Shown: one piece after another, positions 1 through 8,710 of the stretch
Numbering within the stretch: the first letter of the stretch is position 1
How the letters are laid out: each line of letters begins with the position of its first letter
Source of the DNA: Pseudomonadota bacterium
GTDB lineage: Bacteria; Pseudomonadota; Alphaproteobacteria; Rhizobiales; Xanthobacteraceae
Direction of reading: 5' to 3'
Assembly: GCA_023386635.1 (NCBI GenBank)
Contig: JAEWJH010000036.1
Coordinates: 56,168 to 120,167 of the forward strand
DNA length: 64,000 nucleotides
Made by a program: the position numbers and the translations under genes
Notes under the pieces: model-generated
Told to the model about the DNA's origin: nothing
Database searches by the model: none
What the model saw: the letters and a program-made list of their open reading frames with translations, nothing else

Positions 1-1
1 G

Positions 2-1837
2 GGCGACCAGTACACCTTCATCGATTGCCCCGGCTCGATCGAATTCGCGCAGGACATGCGCGCGGTGCTGCCGGTGGTCGACGCGGCGGTCGTCGTCTGC
101 GAACTCGACGACAAGAAGCTGCCGCAACTGCAATTGATCTTGCGCGAGCTCGAAGAGCAGAAGATTCCGCGCATCCTGTTTCTCAACAAGATCGACAAGG
201 CCAACGCCGGTGTCACCGACGCGCTGACGGCGCTGCAGCCGGCCTCGCGCGTCAAGCTCGTCATGCGGCAACTGCCGACCTTCGACGGCGACATTATCAC
301 CGGTTTCGTCGATCTCGCGCTGGAGCGCGCCTTTGTCTACAAAGAAGCCGCGCCGTCCGAAGTGGTGCCGCTCGAAGGCGCGGCGCTGGATACGGAAAAG
401 ACCGCGCGCTTCTCCATGCTGGAAACGCTCGCCGATCACGACGACGAACTGATGGAGCAGTTGCTTGAGGATATCCAGCCGCCGCGCGACAAGGTGTTCG
501 ACGATCTGTCGAAGGAGTTGCGCGAAGGGCTGGTGTGTCCGCTGCTAATCGGCGCGGCGTCACGCACCAACGGCGTGCTGCGGCTGATGAAGGCGATCCG
601 CCACGAAGTGAACGGCGTCGCGCAGACCGCAGAGCGGCTTGGTGTCGAGGTTGGCGCGACCGGCGGCGATACGGTCGCGGTGGTGGTGAAGACGCTGCAC
701 ACCCAGCACGGCGGCAAGATGTCGATTGCCCGCGTGCTCGCCGGCGAGGCGGGCGACGGCACCACCTTCATCAACCAACAGGGCGATACCGGCCGTGTCT
801 CCGGAGTGTTCAGGCTGTTCGGTCAGCAGACCGAAAAGCGCGGCGCGGCGCAGACCGGCGAGACGGTGGCATTCGGCAAGCTCGATCCGGCGCAGACCGG
901 CGACACGCTCTCGACCGGCAAGACCGCGCCGCGGCCGCTGGTCACGATGGAGCCCGTTCCGCCGGTGCTCGGCCTCGTTCTGGCGGCGGCCGACCGCAAG
1001 GATGACGTCAAGCTCGGCCAAGCGCTCAACAAGCTGATCGAGGAAGACCCGTCGCTGACGCTGGTGCAGAACCCGGAAGCGCACGAAGTGATCCTGCGCG
1101 GGCAGGGCGAGATGCAGTTGCGCGTCGCCACCGAACGGCTCACCGGACGCTTTGGCGTCACCGTCCATACGTCGCGGCCGAGTGTCGGTTATCGCGAGAC
1201 GATCCGCAAACCGGTGGCGGTGCGCGGCCGGCACAAGAAGCAGTCCGGCGGCCACGGGCAATACGGCGATGTCGTCGTCGAGATCAAGCCGATGCCGCGC
1301 GGCTCCGGCTTTACCTTCGAGGACAAGATCACCGGCGGCGTGGTGCCGCGCAATTACATTCCGTCGGTGGAAGAGGGCGTGAAGGACGGCCTCACTAAAG
1401 GTCCGCTCGGATTCCCGGTGGTCGATGTCGCCGTGGCGCTGGTGGACGGCTCCTATCACAGCGTCGACTCGTCGGATCAGGCGTTCCGCCTCGCCGGGCG
1501 TCTGGCGATGAACGAGGCGCTGCCGCAATGCCAGCCGGTGCTGCTGGAGCCGATGCATCTGATCGAGATCGCGTGTCCCTCCGACTCGGCGGCGCGGATG
1601 AACGCGATCCTGTCGGGACGGCGGGCGCAGATCCTTGGCTTTGACACGCGAGAGGGCTGGGACGGCTGGGACGTGGTGCGGGCGATGATGCCGGAAGCGG
1701 AGATCGGCGATCTGATCGTCGAGATCCGGTCGGCCACCGCTGGCGTCGGCAGTTTCAGCAGCCGGTTCGATCACATGGCCGAACTCGGCGGCCGCCCGGC
1801 GGAGCAGATCGTGACCGCGCGCAAGACCGCGGCGTAG
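2..1837 (+). CDS. Elongation factor G-like translational GTPase (5' partial)
   Basis: The 5' end lies outside the window; the frame is open from base 2 and 611 residues are visible of a family usually 660-700 long. The visible part starts just before the G3 motif DCPG (visible residues 8-11) and contains the G4 motif NKID, then domains II to V of an EF-G-type GTPase, with an HGQYGDV segment typical of domain IV and a C-terminal domain V. EF-G drives ribosome translocation or recycling in the cytoplasm. The sequence looks more like the second, EF-G-like paralogue (FusA2 type) found in many Alphaproteobacteria than the main fusA, because no rpsL-rpsG-tufA genes follow it; that is inference. The next gene is 363 bp away behind repeats, so it is probably the last gene of its unit. 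Confidence 0.85.
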   Translation, partial: GDQYTFIDCPGSIEFAQDMRAVLPVVDAAVVVCELDDKKLPQLQLILRELEEQKIPRILFLNKIDKANAGVTDALTALQPASRVKLVMRQLPTFDGDIITGFVDLALERAFVYKEAAPSEVVPLEGAALDTEKTARFSMLETLADHDDELMEQLLEDIQPPRDKVFDDLSKELREGLVCPLLIGAASRTNGVLRLMKAIRHEVNGVAQTAERLGVEVGATGGDTVAVVVKTLHTQHGGKMSIARVLAGEAGDGTTFINQQGDTGRVSGVFRLFGQQTEKRGAAQTGETVAFGKLDPAQTGDTLSTGKTAPRPLVTMEPVPPVLGLVLAAADRKDDVKLGQALNKLIEEDPSLTLVQNPEAHEVILRGQGEMQLRVATERLTGRFGVTVHTSRPSVGYRETIRKPVAVRGRHKKQSGGHGQYGDVVVEIKPMPRGSGFTFEDKITGGVVPRNYIPSVEEGVKDGLTKGPLGFPVVDVAVALVDGSYHSVDSSDQAFRLAGRLAMNEALPQCQPVLLEPMHLIEIACPSDSAARMNAILSGRRAQILGFDTREGWDGWDVVRAMMPEAEIGDLIVEIRSATAGVGSFSSRFDHMAELGGRPAEQIVTARKTAA

Positions 1838-1842
1838 GGCGA

Positions 1843-1892
1843 ACCTCATGGTGAGGAGCGGCCCCGTTTGGGGCCGCGTCACGAACCATGGG
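1843..1892. repeat. Intergenic palindromic repeat, CCTCATGGTGAGG / CGAACCATG type
   Basis: The segment begins with CTCATGGTGAGG and ends with CGAACCATGGGG, with a GGCCCCGTTTGGGGCC hairpin in the middle. Related copies with CTCATGGTTCGAGA...CTCACCATGAGG ends occur at 6130-6210 and 37441-37495 in this window. No ORF uses it. With the next two repeats it fills the 363-bp gap 1838-2200. Confidence 0.6.
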
Positions 1893-1908
1893 GCGATGGA
1901 TTTGGCCG

Positions 1909-1973
1909 CCTTCATCCTTCGAGACGCTCGCCTTCGCTCTACGAGCTACGGCGCGCTCCTCAGGATGAGGCGG
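1909..1973. repeat. Intergenic palindromic repeat, TTCATCCTTCGAGACG / CCTCAGGATGAGGCGG type
   Basis: The ends TTCATCCTTCGAGACG and CTCAGGATGAGGCGG recur with small changes at 6067-6115, around 37520-37590 and at 37741-37792. Terminal CCTCATCCT/AGGATGAGG segments can pair, giving an imperfect hairpin. No coding function is seen. Confidence 0.6.
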
Positions 1974-2028
1974 TTTTGAATGTGCCGCGCAACGACGGCG
2001 GCGTGGCCTGACGAAATTCTCTCAGAGC

Positions 2029-2118
2029 GTCATGGCCGGGCTTGTCCCGGCCATCCCGCTTAGGCGCTCGCGAGTGTGCCAATTGAATCGGGATCACCGG
2101 GACAAGCCCGGTGATGAC
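2029..2118. repeat. REP/BIME-like double palindrome (GTCATGGCCGGG ... GTGATGAC)
   Basis: Two GC-rich palindromes face each other: the first reads ATGGCCGGGCTTGTCCCGGCCAT, broken here as ATGGCCGGG / CCCGGCCAT around CTTGT, and the second pairs ATCACCGGG with CCCGGTGAT. GTCAT and ATGAC bound the unit. The same architecture is at 3506-3594, 5915-6037, 13621-13649 and 26006-26093. Confidence 0.7.
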
Positions 2119-2200
2119 GGGTTGATAGAGGGGCTTCCATTCTTCGCCACCCTTCCTATCTCAATCTCCCGTTTCGACGGTTTTCCGGGAGGCTCCCGCC

Positions 2201-2716
2201 GTGCGCCGTTTTGTTCTGCTGCTCGCTTTGACGCTGCTTGCCATCCACGTCGCGCCCGCGCATGCGGCCGACGAGCCCGATCTCATCTTCAAGCGCTCGA
2301 CGGTGTTCAAGTGGCTGTCGCCCAACGACAAGCTCGCCACTTACGGCCTCGACGATCCGAATGTGGAGGGCGTCGCCTGCCATTTCACCGTGCCGGAGAA
2401 AGGCGGCTTCAAGGGCTGGATCGGCGTCGCCGAGGAGGTCTCCGACATTTCACTGTCGTGCCGGCAGGTCGGACCGATCAAGATCAAGCAGAAGTTCGAG
2501 CAGGGCGAGGACGTGTTCCGCCAGCGCCGCTCGCTGTTCTTCAAGAAGATGCAGATCGTGCGCGGCTGCGACGCGAAGCGCAACGTGCTCGTCTACATGG
2601 TCTATTCCGACCGCATCATCGAAGGCTCGCCGAAGAACTCGACGTCGAGTGTGCCGATCATGCCTTGGGGCCCGGATGCCAATGTGGAGAAATGCGCCGA
2701 CTTCGTCGAAAAATAA
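2201..2716 (+). CDS. creA: CreA family secreted protein
   Basis: A 171-residue protein with a clear Sec signal peptide (residues 1-22, hydrophobic core LLLALTLLA, cleavage after AHA), so it is probably periplasmic. The mature part matches the CreA family as I recall it: an early D-LIFKRSTVFKWL stretch, a GVACHF segment, and two cysteines further on that may form a disulphide. CreA is widespread in Proteobacteria and its biochemical role is unknown. GGAGGC lies 8-14 bases before the start. The stop codon directly abuts the stop of the convergent cyclase gene (no base between), so the two transcripts must overlap at their 3' ends. Confidence 0.85.
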   Translation: MRRFVLLLALTLLAIHVAPAHAADEPDLIFKRSTVFKWLSPNDKLATYGLDDPNVEGVACHFTVPEKGGFKGWIGVAEEVSDISLSCRQVGPIKIKQKFEQGEDVFRQRRSLFFKKMQIVRGCDAKRNVLVYMVYSDRIIEGSPKNSTSSVPIMPWGPDANVEKCADFVEK

Positions 2717-3493
2717 TCACGCGTCGATGATCGCCACGGCGCGGGTCCAGCCGGCCGAACCGGCTTTGACCTTCACCGGGAAGCAACTCACCTGAAAGCC
2801 GGTCGCCGGCAGCGCTTCGAGATTGTGCAGCTTTTCGATGTGGCAATAGCCGATCTCGCGGCCGGCGCGGTGACCTTCCCAGATCAGCCTGGCGTCATGG
2901 GTTTTGGCGTAGCGCTCCCTGGTGTGCACGAACGGTGCATCCCAGCTCCAGCCGTCGGTTCCGGTGACGCGCACGCCGCGTTCCGTGAGATACAGCGTCG
3001 CCTCGCGGCCCATGCCGCAGCCGCTCGCCACATAATCCGGCTGGCCGTAGCGCGCGCCCGCACGGGTGTTCACCAGCACGATCTCCAGTGGTCTCAGCGT
3101 ATGCCCGATGCGCTCGAGTTCCGTTTCGACGTCCTTTGCCGTGGCTACGTACCCGTCCGCGAAATGCCGGAAGTCGAGCTTCACGCCCGGTTGGAAGCAC
3201 CAGTCGAGCGGCACCTCGTCGATGGTGACGGCGCGCTTGCCGCCGTCCATGGTCGAGGCGAAGTGATAGGGCGCGTCGAGATGGGTGGTGCAATGGGTCG
3301 AGAGTTTGATCCATTCGATGGCCCAGCCTTCGCGGTCGGGCAGATCGTCGACGGTGAGGCCGGGAAAGAAAGACGTCACCTCCGGCGCGGTCTGCTGGTG
3401 ATCGCGATACTCGATCTGTGGGCCGTAGCCCGGCGGATCGGCATGCACGGTGTTTTCCAGCGGAACGGAGATGTCGACGATCCGGCGCGGCAT
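2717..3493 (-). CDS. Cyclase-family metal-dependent hydrolase (kynurenine formamidase/isatin hydrolase superfamily)
   Basis: A 258-residue cytoplasmic protein of the PF04199 cyclase family. The metal-binding signature is visible as STHCTTHLDAPYHF with His67, His71, Asp73 and His77. The family contains kynurenine formamidase, isatin hydrolase and uncharacterised hydrolases that act on amide or lactam bonds with Mn or Zn. Upstream the promoter space is filled by a REP-like unit. The specific substrate cannot be read from the sequence; with a DUF1330 protein, a VOC protein and a branched-chain-type importer nearby it probably belongs to a catabolic set. A second member of the same superfamily lies at 19964-20917. 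Confidence 0.8.
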   Translation of the reverse strand: MPRRIVDISVPLENTVHADPPGYGPQIEYRDHQQTAPEVTSFFPGLTVDDLPDREGWAIEWIKLSTHCTTHLDAPYHFASTMDGGKRAVTIDEVPLDWCFQPGVKLDFRHFADGYVATAKDVETELERIGHTLRPLEIVLVNTRAGARYGQPDYVASGCGMGREATLYLTERGVRVTGTDGWSWDAPFVHTRERYAKTHDARLIWEGHRAGREIGYCHIEKLHNLEALPATGFQVSCFPVKVKAGSAGWTRAVAIIDA

Positions 3494-3505
3494 GGCATAT
3501 CACCC

Positions 3506-3594
3506 GTCATGCCCGGCGCTGTGCCGGGCATCCACGTCTTTGCTATCAATAGTAAACTAAAGACGTGGATGGCCGGGACAAGCCCGGCCATGAC
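3506..3594. repeat. REP/BIME-like double palindrome
   Basis: Begins GTCATGCCCGGC and ends GCCCGGCCATGAC. The inner part holds a second inverted repeat, ATCCACGTCTTT and AAAGACGTGGAT, separated by about 18 bases. It lies between divergent genes, so it may fold in both transcripts' leaders. Confidence 0.7.
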
Positions 3595-3615
3595 AGAGGT
3601 GAAGGAGTGTACCGT

Positions 3616-3918
3616 ATGCCGGCCTACTGGATCGCCCGTTCGAAGATCAATGAGCCTGTCGCCTACAAGCGCTATACTGATCAGGTGCCGGGCATCATCG
3701 CCAAATTCGGCGGCAAGGTGCTGGCGCGGGGCGGCCGCTACGAGATCATGGAAGGGCCGGAGAAATTCCAGCGCTTCGTGATCATCGAGTTTCCGACCTT
3801 CGAGCAGGGCGTGGCCTGTTTCCGCTCGCCGGAGTATGTGGCCGCCGCTGCCCACCGCCGCGGCGGGGCGGGCGAGGTGGAAACGGTGATGCTGGAGGCG
3901 GGCGAATTCACCAAATAG
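3616..3918 (+). CDS. DUF1330 family protein
   Basis: A 100-residue protein starting MPAYWIARSKI. The pattern AYWIA...Y..Y....P.I..FGGK.LARGG, EGP and VIIEFP is the DUF1330 ferredoxin-like (dimeric alpha/beta barrel) fold. Family members are small cytoplasmic proteins of unknown activity, often beside catabolic genes. The ATG at 3616 is chosen because GAAGGAG lies 9 bases upstream and the family starts directly with this strand; the frame is open further upstream only through the repeat. Confidence 0.8.
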   Translation: MPAYWIARSKINEPVAYKRYTDQVPGIIAKFGGKVLARGGRYEIMEGPEKFQRFVIIEFPTFEQGVACFRSPEYVAAAAHRRGGAGEVETVMLEAGEFTK

Positions 3919-4034
3919 CGCACGTTCAATATCGGTCTTGTGTGCAGCGCACGCGCTGCAAAACACGCTGGCAAGCCGGCGCCAAAGTCCTCTAGGATGG
4001 AGAAAAATAAAATCATTCTCAGGGAGGACGTCGA

Positions 4035-5306
4035 ATGGTGAAGACCAAACGGAGCTTTCTGTCGAGCGTGGCCGTGGCGGCATCTGCTGTCGCGGCTTTT
4101 TCTTTGTCCGTCGGTAGCGCGGCGGCGCAAAGCAAGGAGCCGATCAAGATCGGCTACAGCATGGCGATGACCGGCGGTCTCGGACCGAACGGGAAGTCCG
4201 CGCTGCTGGCGCACAAGATCTGGGAAGAAGACACCAACGCCAAGGGCGGCCTGCTCGGCCGGCCGGTAAAGCTTATCTACTACGATGACCAGAGCAACCC
4301 ATCGACGGTGCCGGGCATCTATACGAAGCTGCTCGACGTCGACAAGGTCGATCTCGTGATCGGCGGTTATGCCACCGCGATGCTGGCGCCGGCGATGCCG
4401 ATCATCATGCAGCGGAACAAGCTGTTCATCGGTCTGCTCGGCCTTGGCGTGAACACCGAATTCAAATACGACAAATACTTCGCGATGATCCCGTCGGGGC
4501 CGCATCCGAAGCCGGCCTTTACCGAAGGTTTCATCGAAGCGGCGATGAAGCAAAACCCGAAGCCGACGACGGTGGCGATCGTCGCCGCCGACCAGGAGTT
4601 CTCGCGCAATGCCTCCGATGGCGCGCGTGAGAATGCCAAGAAGGCGGGCCTCAAGATCGTCTACGACAAGAGCTATCCGCCTTCGACCACCGAATTTTCG
4701 CCGATCGTGCGTGCGATCGCCGCGACCAATCCGGACCTCGTCATCGTCTGCTCGTATCCGCCGGATTCGGTCGGCATCGTGCGCGCGGTGAACGAGATCG
4801 GCTTCAAGCCGAAGATGATCGGCGGCGCCATGGTCGGCCCGCAGAACACCTCGATGAAGGCGCAGCTTGGGCCGTTGCTCAACGGTTTCGTCAACTACGA
4901 AACCTACATTCCGGCGCCGAAGCTGAACTTCCCCGGCGTCGCCGAGATGCTCAAGAAGTATCAGGACCGCGCCAAGGCCGAGGGTGTCGACCCGTTCGGC
5001 TACTACATGGGCACGCTCGCCTATGCGCAGCTTCAGGTGCTTGGTCAGGCGATCGAGAACACCAAGGGCCTCGACGACAAGAAGCTCGCGGAGAATATTC
5101 ATTCCGCGTCGTTCAAGACCGTTATGGGTGACGTGAGGTTCGACAAGAGCGGCGAATGGGCGACCTCGCGGGTGCTCCAGGTCCAGTTCCGCAACATCAA
5201 GGGCAACGCGGTTGACCAGTTCAAGGGCACGGACACCCAGGTGGTGATCGCGCCGTCGGGCTATGCGTCGGGCGAACTCGTCTATCCCTACGAGAAGGCC
5301 AAGTGA
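4035..5306 (+). CDS. Branched-chain-type ABC transporter substrate-binding protein
   Basis: A 423-residue periplasmic binding protein of the LivJ/LivK type (Peripla_BP_6). Residues 1-32 are a Sec signal peptide ending SAAAQ; the mature protein begins KEPIKIGYSMAMTGGLGPNGK, the usual first strand and ligand loop. AGGGAGGA lies 7-14 bases before the ATG. It is about 38-40 percent similar in pattern to the binding protein at 9892-11175 (shared blocks include LIYYDDQSNPSTVPGIYTKL-like and KIVYDKSYPPST-like stretches), so the two are paralogues. Members of this family import amino acids but also aromatic acids. No permease follows directly; the livHMGF set at 6218-9586 on the other strand may serve it. 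Confidence 0.88.
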   Translation: MVKTKRSFLSSVAVAASAVAAFSLSVGSAAAQSKEPIKIGYSMAMTGGLGPNGKSALLAHKIWEEDTNAKGGLLGRPVKLIYYDDQSNPSTVPGIYTKLLDVDKVDLVIGGYATAMLAPAMPIIMQRNKLFIGLLGLGVNTEFKYDKYFAMIPSGPHPKPAFTEGFIEAAMKQNPKPTTVAIVAADQEFSRNASDGARENAKKAGLKIVYDKSYPPSTTEFSPIVRAIAATNPDLVIVCSYPPDSVGIVRAVNEIGFKPKMIGGAMVGPQNTSMKAQLGPLLNGFVNYETYIPAPKLNFPGVAEMLKKYQDRAKAEGVDPFGYYMGTLAYAQLQVLGQAIENTKGLDDKKLAENIHSASFKTVMGDVRFDKSGEWATSRVLQVQFRNIKGNAVDQFKGTDTQVVIAPSGYASGELVYPYEKAK

Positions 5307-5357
5307 CGCCAAGGCTAAGTAACGAAAGCCAAGTGACGCGATACTGACGAGACAACG

Positions 5358-5390
5358 ACACCGTGCGGGGCGTTTCCCGCACGGTGTTTT
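5358..5390 (+). terminator. Rho-independent terminator
   Basis: A 12-bp perfect stem (ACACCGTGCGGG, loop GCGTTT, CCCGCACGGTGT) is followed by TTT. It ends the binding-protein transcript and lies only 18 bases before the VOC gene, so it may also lower read-through into that gene. Confidence 0.8.
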
Positions 5391-5407
5391 CGAGAGGAGG
5401 ATAACTA

Positions 5408-5884
5408 ATGCAGGTCACCGGTCTGTTTCATCTGGCGATCAAGACTGCCGATCTCGATGCCACCGTCGCGTTCTATACGCAGGTGCTCGGCCTGACGCTG
5501 GCGCCGCGCCCGGATTTCGGTTTCCCCGGCGCGTGGCTCGCCATCAAGGACGGCCCGGCGATCATCCATGTCTACGCCGGCTCGCCGGCGATGGTGGACG
5601 GCAAGTTCCCGCATGGCACCGGCGCGGTCGATCACCTGAGTCTGATGGTGAAGGGCTGGGACGATTGCCGCGCGCGCATCGAACGCACCGGCTGTCCGTG
5701 GCGCGAGCAGATCGTGCCCGGTACGAATCTCTGGCAGCTGTTCGTCACCGATCCGAGCGGTTTGTTGCTCGAACTGACCTTCGACGGCGATCAGGAGGGG
5801 CGGCCGCGTCCCGACATCGCGCCGGAGCGGCAATACATGGCCGGCAAGCAGTTCGACGGTTTGCGGAAGAAAGAGCCGGTGTAA
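5408..5884 (+). CDS. VOC (glyoxalase/extradiol dioxygenase fold) family protein
   Basis: A 158-residue single VOC module pair. HLAIKTADLDATVAFYTQVLGL is the typical first beta-alpha-beta-beta-beta unit with metal ligand His10; GAVDHLSLMV holds the second His and LLLELTFDG the Glu ligand. Such proteins bind a divalent metal and act as lyases, epimerases or dioxygenases. GAGAGGAGGA immediately precedes the ATG by about 7 bases. It sits behind the terminator of the binding-protein gene. Substrate unknown. Confidence 0.85.
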   Translation: MQVTGLFHLAIKTADLDATVAFYTQVLGLTLAPRPDFGFPGAWLAIKDGPAIIHVYAGSPAMVDGKFPHGTGAVDHLSLMVKGWDDCRARIERTGCPWREQIVPGTNLWQLFVTDPSGLLLELTFDGDQEGRPRPDIAPERQYMAGKQFDGLRKKEPV

Positions 5885-5914
5885 TTTTCGCTGACGTCAC
5901 GGAAATTCGCGTCC

Positions 5915-6037
5915 GTCATGGCCGGGCGAAGTCACCGCCATCCACGTCTTTCTTTTGTTGGTAAGCCATGTGTGGATGCCCGGTACAAGGCTTGTGCTCG
6001 GGCCGGCCAAAGGCCGGGCCCGAGTGCCGGGCATGAC
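5915..6037. repeat. REP/BIME-like palindromic unit
   Basis: Starts GTCATGGCCGGG and ends GTGCCGGGCATGAC, with ATCCACGTCTTTC and TGTGTGGAT inside and an extra GGGCCGGCCAAAGGCCGGGCCC-type hairpin split over 6000-6022. It fills the first third of the 333-bp gap 5885-6217. Confidence 0.65.
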
Positions 6038-6066
6038 GCGGTGAGACTAGTCCGCGATCTCAACCC

Positions 6067-6115
6067 GCCTCATCCTGAGAAGCGGGCGTAGCCCGTGTCT
6101 CGAAGGGCGAGGCGG
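6067..6115. repeat. Intergenic repeat, CCTCATCCTGAG / CGAAGGGCGAGGCGG type
   Basis: Same family as 1909-1973: CTCATCCTGAG at one end and TCTCGAAGGGCGAGGCGG at the other, with AGCGGGCGTAGCCCGTG between. Confidence 0.55.
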
Positions 6116-6129
6116 CCCGACTGCAGCTA

Positions 6130-6210
6130 CCTCATGGTTCGAGACGCATCGCCATAGCGCGTCAAAGACGCGCGTAATCGCGCTGATGCGCGATGCCCCT
6201 CACCATGAGG
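6130..6210. repeat. Intergenic repeat, CCTCATGGTTCGAGACG / CCTCACCATGAGG type
   Basis: CCTCATGGTTCGAGACG and CCCCTCACCATGAGG form the outer arms, with two internal GCGC-rich inverted repeats. It ends 8 bases from the stop codon of the leftward livF gene, so it is transcribed as that gene's 3' end. Confidence 0.6.
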
Positions 6211-6217
6211 CTTGCAC

Positions 6218-6949
6218 TCACAGCCCGAGATAGAACTTCTTGATCAGGTCGTTGTTGTTGAGGTCGGCGGCGCTGTCGCCGGAATAGGCGATCTTGCCGT
6301 GGACGATCACATAGCCGCGGTCGGCGATGCGGATCGCCTGATTGAAGTTCTGCTCCGCCATCAGCACGGTGAGCTGATAGCTGTCCTTCAATTCCTTGAT
6401 CTTGTCGATGGTGCGGCTGACAAGGATCGGCGCGAGGCCGACCGAGGGCTCGTCCACCAGCAGGATCTTCGGTGCGGTCATCAGCGCGCGGCCGAGCGCC
6501 ACCATCTGCTGTTCGCCGCCCGACATGGAGCCGGCGAGTTGCGACTTGCGCTCCGCGAGCCGCGGGAAGCACTCGTAGCAGAATTCGAGATTGCGCTTGA
6601 GCTCCTGCCGCGCCTTGGGGCGGAACGCGCCGAGCAGCAGGTTTTCCTCGACCGACAGGCGCGGGAACAGGCGGCGGCCTTCCGGCACGATGCCGATCCC
6701 GAGATTGACGATCTCCTCGGTGGTCATGCCGATCAGGTTGTGGGTCTGCCCGTCGATCTCGGCGGTCAGCGTGCCGGAGGTCGGCCGGATCATGCCGAGG
6801 ATGCAGCGGATCAGCGTGGTCTTGCCGTTGCCGTTGGTGCCGAGCAGCACAGCGGTCTCGCCGGACGGCACCGTCATCGACACGTCGTGCAGGACATGCA
6901 CCGCGCCGTAGCCGGCATGGATGCCGGACAGTGTGAGACTATTGCCCAA
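6218..6949 (-). CDS. livF: Branched-chain-type ABC transporter ATP-binding protein
   Basis: A 243-residue ABC ATPase. Walker A is GTNGNGKTT (with Asn replacing the usual Ala), the signature is SGGEQQM, Walker B is ILLVDEPSVGL. The short length and the family-typical YGAVHVLHDVS start match LivF. The start used is a TTG at 6949 inside the end of livG (11-bp overlap), in line with tight coupling. It energises the livHM permease at the inner membrane. It is the last gene of a livH-livM-livG-livF operon. Confidence 0.88.
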   Translation of the reverse strand: MGNSLTLSGIHAGYGAVHVLHDVSMTVPSGETAVLLGTNGNGKTTLIRCILGMIRPTSGTLTAEIDGQTHNLIGMTTEEIVNLGIGIVPEGRRLFPRLSVEENLLLGAFRPKARQELKRNLEFCYECFPRLAERKSQLAGSMSGGEQQMVALGRALMTAPKILLVDEPSVGLAPILVSRTIDKIKELKDSYQLTVLMAEQNFNQAIRIADRGYVIVHGKIAYSGDSAADLNNNDLIKKFYLGL

Positions 6950-7709
6950 GGTAAGCCCTCTCGACCTCGGGGTTGCGGATGACGTCGTCCGGCTTGCCGT
7001 CGGCGATCTTCTTGCCGGAGACCAGCACCACCAGACGCTGCGAGAAGGTCATCACCGCGCGCATGATGTGCTCGATCATGATGATGGTGATGCCGCTCTC
7101 GTTGAGCTTGATCAGCATCTCGACGATCTCGCCGACCTCGCTGTCGGACAGGCCCGCCATCGATTCGTCGGCGATCAGCAGTTTCGGATCGGCCGCCATG
7201 GCGCGCGCCAGTTCGAGCTTGCGCATCTCGATCTGGGTCAGGTCCTTCGGCGACTTGTTGATCTTGGCGCCGAGCCCGACCGATTCCGCGAGCTCGATGC
7301 AGCGCGCATCGGCTTCCTCGATCGTCAGGTGGCGGCCGCGGCGCGTATGCACCGCGTAGAGCAGCGGCACACGCAGATTGTCGGCGACGCTCATGGTCAC
7401 GAACGGCCGCGGCAACTGGAACGAGCGGGCGATGCCGCGATAGGTGCGTTCGTGCGATTCCAGCTTGTTCAGGCTCTGGCCGTCGAAACGCACCGTGCCG
7501 GTCTCGTTGTGCAACGTGCCGCAGATGCAGTTCACCAGCGTCGATTTGCCGGAGCCGTTCGGCCCGATCAGGCCGACGCGCTCGCCCTGCGCGACCGACA
7601 GGTTCACGCCGTCGAGCGCGATGAAGCCGCCGAAGCGCTTGCCGACGCCCTCGACCTCGAGCAGCGCGCCGCCGGCAGGGGGGTGAGTGGGGGATACGGC
7701 CGTCATCAT
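6939..7709 (-). CDS. livG: Branched-chain-type ABC transporter ATP-binding protein
   Basis: A 256-residue ABC ATPase with Walker A GPNGSGKST, signature LTQIEMRKLELARA in place of a canonical LSGGQ (a common LivG variation), and Walker B KLLIADESMAGL, where Ser replaces the usual Pro after Glu. The ATG at 7709 overlaps the livM stop as ATGA; the frame stays open upstream only inside livM. Together with LivF it forms the ATPase pair of the transporter. Confidence 0.88.
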   Translation of the reverse strand: MMTAVSPTHPPAGGALLEVEGVGKRFGGFIALDGVNLSVAQGERVGLIGPNGSGKSTLVNCICGTLHNETGTVRFDGQSLNKLESHERTYRGIARSFQLPRPFVTMSVADNLRVPLLYAVHTRRGRHLTIEEADARCIELAESVGLGAKINKSPKDLTQIEMRKLELARAMAADPKLLIADESMAGLSDSEVGEIVEMLIKLNESGITIIMIEHIMRAVMTFSQRLVVLVSGKKIADGKPDDVIRNPEVERAYLGQ

Positions 7710-8695
7710 GGCGTCTCCCGGATGACGCGGCGGCCGGAGTTGTCGGCGTTCGACCGACCGCGGAATTTGTGGATCAGGCCGAGGATACCGTTCGGTGCGA
7801 TGATCACGAAGCCGGTGAGCAGCAGGCCGACGATCAGCAGGTTGACCGCCGACGAAATCGTCACGGTGGCGACCTGCTGCAGCGTACCGAGCAGGATCGC
7901 GCCGATCAGCGGGCCGACCCAACTCGTGGTGCCGCCGATCATCGGCATGGCGATGGAGTTTACAGCGTATTCGAGGCCGAACGCCGACGACGGCTGCAGA
8001 TAGCCTATGTAGTAGGGGAACGGCGCGCCGGCCATGCCCATCAGCGCACCGGAGAGCGTCGTTGCGACCAGCTTGAGCCGCAGGGTCGGTACGCCGCAGG
8101 CTTCCGCCGCCACTTCGTCGTCGCGGATGGTGGCGAAGCCAAAGCCGAGCCGCGAGCGCTCGATCAGCCGCGCGACGGTGAGGGCGCAGACGGCGAGGAT
8201 CAGCATCAGCCCGAACAGATATTCGATATAGGGGATCTGCAGGCTGCCGATCTCCAGCATGTTCGGCCGGATGATGTAGGCGCCGCGCGAGCCGCCGACG
8301 AAATCCCAGTTGACGATCAGCGTCTGCAGCACGACCGCCAGGGCGAGCGTGGCGATGGCGAAGAACGCGCCCCGCAACCGCAGCGTCAGATAGCCCATGC
8401 CGAGGCCGACGAGGCCGGAGACGATGCCGCCGACGATGATCAGCACCGGCACCGGCACCGGCGCCACTTTGTGCATCACCACCGAGGCATAGGCGCCCAT
8501 GGCGAAGAACGCCGCCGAGCCAAAGTTCACATAGCCGGTATAGCCGCCGAGGATGTTCCAGCCGGTGGCGAGCACGACATATTGCAGCACCGTATAACCG
8601 GCGAAGAAGAAGTAATCGTTCTTCAAGTACAGGCCGAACGCGAACACGATCGCGGCGACGACGATCCAGACGAGGAAAAAGACGGGTGATTTCAC
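7706..8695 (-). CDS. livM: Branched-chain-type ABC transporter permease
   Basis: A 329-residue inner-membrane protein with about nine to ten hydrophobic segments and the LivM-type loop EACGVPTLRLKLVATTLSGALMG, which contacts the ATPase. Starts with GTG at 8695, 15 bases after the livH stop. With LivH it forms the translocation pore for a substrate delivered by a LivJ-type binding protein. Confidence 0.88.
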   Translation of the reverse strand: MKSPVFFLVWIVVAAIVFAFGLYLKNDYFFFAGYTVLQYVVLATGWNILGGYTGYVNFGSAAFFAMGAYASVVMHKVAPVPVPVLIIVGGIVSGLVGLGMGYLTLRLRGAFFAIATLALAVVLQTLIVNWDFVGGSRGAYIIRPNMLEIGSLQIPYIEYLFGLMLILAVCALTVARLIERSRLGFGFATIRDDEVAAEACGVPTLRLKLVATTLSGALMGMAGAPFPYYIGYLQPSSAFGLEYAVNSIAMPMIGGTTSWVGPLIGAILLGTLQQVATVTISSAVNLLIVGLLLTGFVIIAPNGILGLIHKFRGRSNADNSGRRVIRETP

Positions 8696-8710
8696 GACTG
8701 CTGCCTCGCG

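Noticed and set aside
3738..5312. 524-residue open frame on the minus strand
   Set aside because: Antisense to a binding-protein gene with signal peptide, ribosome-binding site and terminator; composition is that of a shadow.
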